Under the pieces are notes generated by a model. It was not told the DNA's origin and ran no database searches. It saw nothing but the letters and a program-made list of their open reading frames with translations. From an uncultured Clostridia bacterium (lineage in GTDB: Bacteria; Bacillota; Clostridia; Oscillospirales; Ruminococcaceae): 5,836 bases of DNA. This document shows positions 1 to 5,836 of this stretch, one piece after another. Position 1 is the stretch's first letter. Every line of letters starts with the position of its first letter. The position numbers and the translations under genes are program-made. The stretch is taken from positions 1 through 5,836 of the forward strand of contig CAMWVF010000084.1 in assembly GCA_947177545.1 (NCBI GenBank), read 5' to 3'.

Positions 1-231
1 GATAATGACTACCGCTGTGTTGTTTAAAACCTTGCTCCATGAAGGCCATGTGACTTTCTTGATCTCGCTTCTTAAATCCTTGAAGTATTTAGCAACGCCG
101 CTCTGCTTTTTCGCTCCGGACTTTTTGCCCTTTGCCTTAGCCTTTTCGCGGTCGTTCACAATTTTATTTGCCTTTGCCTCAGCCTGCGCAGCGATCGATG
201 ACTTCTTCGGATTATTTTTTGCATCTGCCAC
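1..231 (-). CDS. secE: Protein translocase subunit SecE, C-terminal part cut off by window edge
   Basis: SecE is the small membrane subunit that clamps SecY in the SecYEG protein-export channel. Seventy-seven codons are visible. Residues 1-45 are a hydrophilic Ala/Lys-rich segment. They are followed by the conserved amphipathic helix and hinge KYFKDLRSEIKKVTWPSW (about 48-65), whose KVTWPSW is the family hallmark. The transmembrane helix is just beginning (TAVVII) at the edge. The start is GTG at 231-229: an in-frame TGA lies two codons upstream, no in-frame ATG is available, and a GAGGTG Shine-Dalgarno sits at 244-239, 9 nt before it. The gene follows rpmG by 15 nt, the usual rpmG-secE-nusG arrangement, so it is probably co-transcribed from the promoter near 800. 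Identity is secure; the long N-terminal extension compared with the roughly 60-residue single-helix SecE of Bacillus is a minor oddity. Confidence 0.95.
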   Translation of the reverse strand, partial: MADAKNNPKKSSIAAQAEAKANKIVNDREKAKAKGKKSGAKKQSGVAKYFKDLRSEIKKVTWPSWSKVLNNTAVVII

Positions 232-246
232 TACTCAACACCTCGC

Positions 247-396
247 TTACTTAGTTTCTTTGTGAAGAGTATGCTTTTTGCAGAACTTGCAGTACTTGTT
301 CATTTCAAGCCTGTCCGGATCGTTCTTCTTGTTCTTTTTGGTATTGTAGTTGCGCTGCTTGCACTCTGTGCAGGCAAGTGTTACCTTTACTCTCAT
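247..396 (-). CDS. rpmG: 50S ribosomal protein L33, zinc-ribbon (C+) type
   Basis: L33 is a small protein of the large ribosomal subunit, near the E site. The 49-residue product begins [17 protein letters not shown] and ends in a basic tail, the standard length for the family. It has two Cys pairs, C9-x-x-C12 and C36-x-x-C39, so it is the zinc-binding form rather than the cysteine-free paralogue that replaces it under zinc starvation in many Firmicutes. The ATG at 396-394 is preceded by a strong AGGAGGTG site (409-402). The gene is the first of the rpmG-secE unit and lies about 390 nt downstream of the predicted transcription start. No Zur-like operator was recognised, which fits a constitutive C+ copy; whether a C- paralogue exists elsewhere cannot be seen. 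Confidence 0.97.
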   Translation of the reverse strand: MRVKVTLACTECKQRNYNTKKNKKNDPDRLEMNKYCKFCKKHTLHKETK

Positions 397-419
397 ATCG
401 GCACCTCCTATTAGATTGA

Positions 420-429
420 CGGTACTGCG
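420..429. repeat. CGGTACTGCG repeat, copy 1
   Basis: Exact 10-base copy of the motif found again at 583-592, shortly upstream of the rpmG Shine-Dalgarno. The following bases (TACATTT) do not complete the small hairpin seen at the second copy. Possibly part of a dispersed intergenic repeat family. Confidence 0.6.
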
Positions 430-451
430 TACATTTACTGCGTTCGTTCTT

Positions 452-473
452 AAGAAGCAATAGGCAAGAAGCA
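452..473. repeat. AAGAAGCA direct repeat pair
   Basis: Two exact 8-base copies at 452-459 and 466-473 with a 14-base period. The first copy overlaps the perfect 10-base palindrome TTCTTAAGAA (447-456). The pair sits about 55-75 bases upstream of the rpmG start codon. It could be a binding site or chance; there is no further support. Confidence 0.35.
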
Positions 474-582
474 GGACGTTCTCTTAAAAGTTAGAGGATA
501 GAGGTCAGAAACCGTACCCTCTCTTTTTCTTTGAAAACCGTTCTTTTCCGCTTACCGTTTGCATTCTTTCTTTTTAGCAGCT

Positions 583-597
583 CGGTACTGCGCACCG
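583..597. repeat. CGGTACTGCG repeat, copy 2, in a small inverted repeat
   Basis: The motif CGGTACTGCG (583-592) continues into CACCG, giving a 4-bp inverted repeat CGGT...ACCG with a 7-base loop. A shortened relative, GGTACTGCACC, forms the core of the perfect hairpin at 5254-5274 between atpH and atpA. Confidence 0.6.
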
Positions 598-609
598 TTT
601 GCGTTTTCG

Positions 610-629
610 CAGGGGACGTATTTCCCCTG
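610..629 (-). other. RNA hairpin in rpmG leader
   Basis: Minus-strand CAGGGGA (629-623) pairs perfectly with TCCCCTG (616-610) around the loop AATACG, a GC-rich 7-bp stem. It is followed at once by a TGCG-AAAA-CGCA mini-stem (611-600), which shares two bases with it, so the two either compete or shorten each other. No T-run follows, so it is not a terminator. Confidence 0.55.
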
Positions 630-652
630 TGCCTCCCTCTCCGGCATACTCA

Positions 653-673
653 GGCTGACTCGCAAGAGCAGCC
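653..673 (-). other. RNA hairpin in rpmG leader
   Basis: Minus-strand GGCTG (673-669) pairs with CAGCC (657-653), and inside it CTC (668-666) pairs with GAG (661-659) around a TTGC loop, with a single bulged T at 658. This gives eight pairs, six of them G-C. It lacks a following T-run and so is probably part of the leader fold. Confidence 0.55.
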
Positions 674-760
674 GCAGAGCCGTATTTCAAAGCATTTCCA
701 CCGCAGCCTAAACGTACAGAAAGTCCAAAACAGCTTCCTCACCGGCACTCGCGGGGGCGC

Positions 761-813
761 AAAAAAATAAGCCTCTGCAAGAGGTATATTTATTATACCA
801 CAATGCAGAGGCT
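761..813 (-). terminator. Intrinsic terminator of the atp operon
   Basis: Reading the minus strand after the atpC stop, AGCCTCTGCA (813-804) pairs perfectly with TGCAGAGGCT (779-770). Inside, GGTATA (799-794 read on the minus strand) pairs with TATACC (788-783) around a five-base AT loop. The outer stem is followed directly by TTATTTTTTT (769-761 plus the last stem base), the expected uridine tract. It lies 36 nt past the atpC stop, the right place to end the operon. The same bases also carry a promoter for rpmG. A shorter alternative hairpin, CCTCT-TGC-AGAGG (784-772), uses the 3' half only. Confidence 0.88.
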
Positions 814-821
814 ATTGTCAA
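792..821 (-). promoter_or_regulatory. Strong sigma-A promoter for rpmG-secE
   Basis: The minus strand reads TTGACA (821-816), an 18-base spacer and TATAAT (797-792). A TG one base upstream of the -10 box gives an extended -10 (TGGTATAAT). An A/T-rich run at about 840-822 just upstream of -35 resembles an UP element. Both hexamers match the consensus exactly; the spacer is one base over the 17-base optimum. The start would fall near 785, inside the atp terminator. It is the only convincing promoter between atpC and rpmG. Confidence 0.88.
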
Positions 822-848
822 GTATTTTTTTAAAATTTATCTAAAAAA

Positions 849-1256
849 TTACTTCATTGAACCTACGCTTATTCTGTTAAGGGCACGCATCAGCTTCAAT
901 TCAGCAAGGTCAAGCTCATGCTTGTCTTTTTGCTCCTGAAGTCTGCGTCTTGCGTCCTCCTCGGAACGCTTTGCCCATTCAAGGTCGATCTCGTCAGCCC
1001 ACTCAACGGCATTGGCAAGAATAGACACCTTATTGCCGCCTACTTTAAGCAGTCCCGTGGATATAGCGGCTACGCGCCAGCTGCCGTCCTCCTGCCTTAC
1101 CTTTAACGGTCCCGACGGAAGATCCGCCACAAGGCTTGTGTGGTTGGCAAGAATACCTATATCGCCGTCTGTAGTCCTGACGATTATCTGCGTAGTTTCA
1201 CCGTCAAAAAACACCTTTTCGGGAGTTACAACGCTTAATGAAAATGAAGCTGCCAT
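849..1256 (-). CDS. atpC: F1Fo ATP synthase epsilon subunit
   Basis: Epsilon sits on the rotor with gamma, couples it to the c-ring and can inhibit ATP hydrolysis through its C-terminal helices. The 135-residue product is full length. An N-terminal beta-sandwich (about 1-86) carries VVTPEKVFFDGE and GILANHTSLVADLPSG, and a two-helix C-terminal domain (about 90-135) ends ELKLMRALNRISV. The ATP-binding motif I(L)DxxRA known from Bacillus epsilon aligns with I90-D91-L-E-W94-A95, so its Arg is replaced by Trp. The ATG at 1256 has a strong AAGGAGGTG site (1272-1264), whose first bases overlap the atpD stop codon; the gap is only 14 nt, which favours translational coupling. It is the last gene of the operon, 36 nt before the terminator stem. 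Confidence 0.98.
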   Translation of the reverse strand: MAASFSLSVVTPEKVFFDGETTQIIVRTTDGDIGILANHTSLVADLPSGPLKVRQEDGSWRVAAISTGLLKVGGNKVSILANAVEWADEIDLEWAKRSEEDARRRLQEQKDKHELDLAELKLMRALNRISVGSMK

Positions 1257-1270
1257 AGAAAAGCACCTCC

Positions 1271-2674
<1,404 letters not shown>

Positions 2675-2780
2675 TTACACAATCAATCCTTTCCTGACCG
2701 TACATTTTATTATAGTATACGGCTTTAAATGTAAGGATACATAGTAACCTTTTATACGGGACATGAAACTGAGTCCCTAA
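2675..2780 (-). promoter_or_regulatory. atpG-atpD spacer with hairpin and possible weak internal promoter
   Basis: The spacer opens, just after the atpG stop, with the inverted repeat GGGAC (2777-2773)...GTCCC (2762-2758) around a 10-base loop; no T-run follows, so termination is unlikely. Further on, the minus strand has a perfect TATAAT (2714-2709), but no good -35 at 16-18 bases. The best is CTTACA with a 15-base spacer, four of six matches. CCGTA...TACGG brackets this -10 box. If active, the start would be near 2702, leaving a short leader with the atpD Shine-Dalgarno. I treat it as a spacer with uncertain regulatory content. Confidence 0.35.
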
Positions 2781-3647
2781 TTATTCCTGAGCCGAAGCGC
2801 CGACGACGATCTCCGTGATCTCCTGCGTAATGGACGCCTGACGCGCACGGTTGTACATTAGCGACAGACTTGATATCATTTCGCTTGCGTTGTCCGTTGC
2901 GGACTCCATTGCAGTTCTGCGGGCAGCCTGCTCGGAGGCGAAGCTGTCGACTACCGCTCCGAAAATTATGCCTGTTATGTATTTCGGCACGATAGCGTCG
3001 AAAACCTGACCTGCCGACGGCTCATAAATCGGCAGCTCCTTTGCCTTGCGGGTATCGTCACTCTTGATATCAAGTGGCAGCACAGGCAGACTTTCCGCCC
3101 TTTGCAGCAGAGGAGAAACATATTCCGTGCGGAAAAGCTCCACTCTGTCTATCTCGCCCTTTGCGTAAGGTGCGGTTATCTTGTCGGCAATATCCGCCGC
3201 GTGATGGATCTTAAGACCCTCCGCAACACCGGGGTAGCTTGCCGCCAGTTCAAAGCCACGCTTTGTAAAATATTCGGCAGCCTTTTTGCCGATAGCGATT
3301 ATTTTTATGTTGCACTCGCCTTTAAGCTCGTCAATGCGTGCCTGCGCAAGCTTGAGGACGTTGGAGTTAAAGCCTCCCGCAAGTCCTCTGTCGCCTGCTA
3401 CGACCACCAGCATGACGGTATTGGCGCTGCGCTTTTTTGAGTACTGCGACAAGAAGTCGGGGTTTTCCGACTGTATATCGCACATGGTATCGTACAGGGC
3501 ATTAAAGTAGGGACGGGCTTTATCCGCCTTATCCTTAGCCTTTCTAAGCTTCGAGGACGCAACCAGCTCCATAGCCTTTGTTATCTGCATGGTTGACTCG
3601 ACGCTTTTGATACGCCGCTTAATGTCCTTCATATTACCGCTTGCCAA
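2781..3647 (-). CDS. atpG: F1Fo ATP synthase gamma subunit
   Basis: Gamma is the central rotating shaft of F1, linking the c-ring to the alpha3beta3 head. The 288-residue product has the N-terminal coiled-coil helix (about 6-60, with RIKSVESTMQITKAMELVA), the conserved GDRGLAGGFNSN (85-96), a Rossmann-like middle domain, and the C-terminal helix ending in the family signature ITQEITEIVVGASA (273-286). The start is TTG at 3647-3645: the Shine-Dalgarno AAAGGAGGG (3662-3654) is correctly placed for it, whereas the in-frame ATG five codons later would be 22 nt from GGAGG. The gene follows atpA by 37 nt. The usual Cys of the DRGLCGG motif is Ala here, a common variant. Confidence 0.98.
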   Translation of the reverse strand: MASGNMKDIKRRIKSVESTMQITKAMELVASSKLRKAKDKADKARPYFNALYDTMCDIQSENPDFLSQYSKKRSANTVMLVVVAGDRGLAGGFNSNVLKLAQARIDELKGECNIKIIAIGKKAAEYFTKRGFELAASYPGVAEGLKIHHAADIADKITAPYAKGEIDRVELFRTEYVSPLLQRAESLPVLPLDIKSDDTRKAKELPIYEPSAGQVFDAIVPKYITGIIFGAVVDSFASEQAARRTAMESATDNASEMISSLSLMYNRARQASITQEITEIVVGASAQE

Positions 3648-3653
3648 CGGACG

Positions 3654-3662
3654 CCCTCCTTT
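3654..3662 (-). promoter_or_regulatory. Ribosome binding site selecting the atpG TTG start
   Basis: The minus strand reads AAAGGAGGG, with GGAGG ending 7 nt before TTG (3647-3645). This spacing is ideal for TTG and too long for the downstream ATG (3632-3630), so it fixes the gamma N-terminus as MASGNMKD. Confidence 0.8.
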
Positions 3663-3684
3663 CCAAAATCGCTTTTAATTAGGA

Positions 3685-5217
<1,533 letters not shown>

Positions 5218-5226
5218 CTAAGAGAT

Positions 5227-5249
5227 ACCATATTTATAATAAGTATGGT
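5227..5249 (-). other. AT-rich inverted repeat upstream of atpA
   Basis: On the minus strand ACCATA (5249-5244) pairs with TATGGT (5232-5227) around an 11-base AT-rich loop. It ends 9 nt upstream of the AAAGGA site of atpA, close enough to influence ribosome loading. The stem is weak, so a role is uncertain. Confidence 0.4.
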
Positions 5250-5253
5250 TCCC

Positions 5254-5274
5254 GATTTGGTACTGCACCAAATC
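5254..5274 (-). other. Perfect 8-bp hairpin in the atpH-atpA gap
   Basis: On the minus strand GATTTGGT (5274-5267) pairs perfectly with ACCAAATC (5261-5254) around the loop GCAGT. The following bases are GGGAACC rather than a T-run, so this is not an intrinsic terminator. On the plus strand the 3' flank is AAATTTTTTC, which could act as a terminator there, but no plus-strand gene leads into it. Its core GGTACTGC is shared with the repeats at 420-429 and 583-592. Confidence 0.6.
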
Positions 5275-5295
5275 AAATTTTTTCAAAAGCTGAAT

Positions 5296-5836
5296 TTAAG
5301 CGATAATGCCCTTTATCTGCTTCTGAATCGCTTCAAGCTTAGACTTGACGGAGCCGTCCATCATGGTGTTGCCGTAGTTAACTACGATACCTCCCATGAT
5401 ATCGGGATCAACGGTCTCAGTGAGAATAACAGATTTCCCCCAGACCTTTTCAAGCTTTGCTTTAAGCTTAGCCTTAAGGCTGTCGCTGAGAGCCACGCTT
5501 GTGGTGACCTTGACCTCTGCGATATTATTCATTTCATACCAGCGGTTTTTGTAATCCTCTGCAATGGAGGGAATAAGCCTTGCTCTTCCCTTTTCGGTAA
5601 CAACGCACAGAAGATTGTAGGACGTGTCCGACACCTTGCCCTTAAAAAGCTTTTCAACGATATCAAGCTTTTCGCCTATGCTCACGGTGGGAGCGGACAA
5701 AAGCTTTCCCAGCTCGGGATTATCGTTGAAAACGACCGCAAGAGAAGCCAGCTCGTCTTTGATCTCGTCCGTGCGGCTTTGTTCTTTTGCAAGCTCAAAA
5801 ACTGCCTCCGAGTATACTTTTTCTACTGTACCCGTC
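5296..5836 (-). CDS. atpH: F1Fo ATP synthase delta subunit, start codon cut by window edge
   Basis: Delta (the OSCP equivalent) sits on top of F1 and ties the alpha N-termini to the peripheral b stalk. The reading frame is open from the edge to TAA at 5298-5296, giving 179 visible residues. That is essentially the full family length of about 180. The N-terminal helical domain begins TGTVEKVYSEAVFELAKEQ, matching the usual opening of delta subunits, and the C-terminal signature region is VDPDIMGGIVVNYGNTMMDG (about residues 143-162) followed by SVKSKLE. The last base of the window is the third base (G on the minus strand) of the codon before ACG, compatible with a start codon just across the edge. 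A TTG at 5700 could be taken for a start but is internal. The membrane-sector genes atpB-E-F should lie upstream. Confidence 0.97.
   Translation of the reverse strand, partial: TGTVEKVYSEAVFELAKEQSRTDEIKDELASLAVVFNDNPELGKLLSAPTVSIGEKLDIVEKLFKGKVSDTSYNLLCVVTEKGRARLIPSIAEDYKNRWYEMNNIAEVKVTTSVALSDSLKAKLKAKLEKVWGKSVILTETVDPDIMGGIVVNYGNTMMDGSVKSKLEAIQKQIKGIIA

Larger units (their letters stand above)
397..785 (-). other. Long non-coding leader of rpmG-secE, function unknown
   Basis: This is the stretch between the predicted transcription start (about 785) and the rpmG start codon. No convincing gene lies on either strand. On the minus strand it contains a bulged 8-bp hairpin (673-653), a 7-bp hairpin (629-610) next to a 4-bp TGCG-AAAA-CGCA stem (611-600), and a bulged stem at 522-500. 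Short repeats are also present: CGGTACTGCG twice, ACCGTTTGC twice (554-562 and 594-602, plus-strand reading) and AAGAAGCA twice (452-459 and 466-473). One 31-codon ATG reading frame (647-552) lacks a Shine-Dalgarno. I looked for tRNA, tmRNA, SRP RNA, RNase P RNA and 6S RNA hallmarks and saw none. It may be a regulatory leader, an undescribed structured RNA or an accumulation of dispersed intergenic repeats; the sequence alone does not decide. Confidence 0.5.

Noticed and set aside
5..265. Plus-strand 86-residue frame rich in Phe/Leu/Ala
   Set aside because: It is the antisense of the Lys/Ala-rich secE N-terminus and the end of rpmG; both real genes are clearly identified on the minus strand.
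500..530. Plus-strand hairpin AGAGGT...ACCCTCT followed by CTTTTTCTTT, terminator-like
   Set aside because: The stem is short with a bulge, the T-run is interrupted, and no plus-strand gene precedes it.
531..770. Plus-strand 79-residue frame with a hydrophobic, signal-peptide-like start
   Set aside because: It needs a TTG start with no Shine-Dalgarno, runs antisense through the rpmG leader, and its C-terminal codons fall in the terminator's T-tract. It looks like a chance frame.
397..785. Possible tRNA-Trp or other classical RNA gene near rpmG-secE
   Set aside because: A tRNA often sits near these genes, but no T-loop GGTTCGA-like sequence or cloverleaf was found. Signature sequences of tmRNA, SRP RNA, RNase P RNA and 6S RNA were also not seen by eye.
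5220..5250. TATAAA in the atpH-atpA gap as an internal promoter
   Set aside because: No acceptable -35 element at 16-18 bases and no extended -10; the AT-rich bases are better explained as the loop of the inverted repeat.
5296..5700. TTG at 5700 as the atpH start
   Set aside because: The frame stays open to the window edge and encodes the typical delta N-terminal helix (EKVYSEAVFELA), so the true start is at or beyond position 5836.

Overview
The window is housekeeping sequence, almost certainly from a low-to-mid GC Firmicute of class Clostridia. The protein style and Shine-Dalgarno (SD) sites suggest an Oscillospiraceae/Ruminococcus-like genome; this placement is inferred from protein flavour and gene order only. 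Every credible gene lies on the minus strand, so the biological reading direction is from position 5836 down to 1.

Region 5836-849 is the distal part of an F1Fo ATP synthase operon in the usual bacterial order: atpH (delta, cut at the window edge), atpA (alpha), atpG (gamma), atpD (beta) and atpC (epsilon). These five subunits make up the whole F1 sector plus the delta stalk. The membrane genes (atpB, atpE, atpF) would lie beyond position 5836, so the coupling ion (H+ or Na+) cannot be read here. The intergenic gaps differ in a telling way. Gaps of 96 and 106 nt, containing inverted repeats, precede the two subunits present in three copies (alpha and beta). Gaps of 37 and 14 nt precede the single-copy gamma and epsilon. 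Gamma starts with TTG.

Region 848-761 holds a compact junction. A long inverted repeat followed by a T-run ends the atp operon, and a near-consensus sigma-A promoter is built into the same bases. Transcripts from that promoter begin inside the terminator hairpin, so they lack its first arm. The next transcription unit is rpmG (ribosomal protein L33, zinc-ribbon type) followed by secE (protein translocase subunit, cut at the left edge); nusG and rplK would be expected beyond position 1.

The roughly 390-nt stretch between this promoter and rpmG has no convincing gene. It contains several hairpins and short repeated motifs, and I could not assign it to a known RNA family. One of its motifs (CGGTACTGC) also occurs, in the shortened form GGTACTGC, in the atpH-atpA gap. 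The junction and this leader are the parts most worth a second look. I found no mobile element, CRISPR array, tRNA, rRNA or novel multi-gene system.
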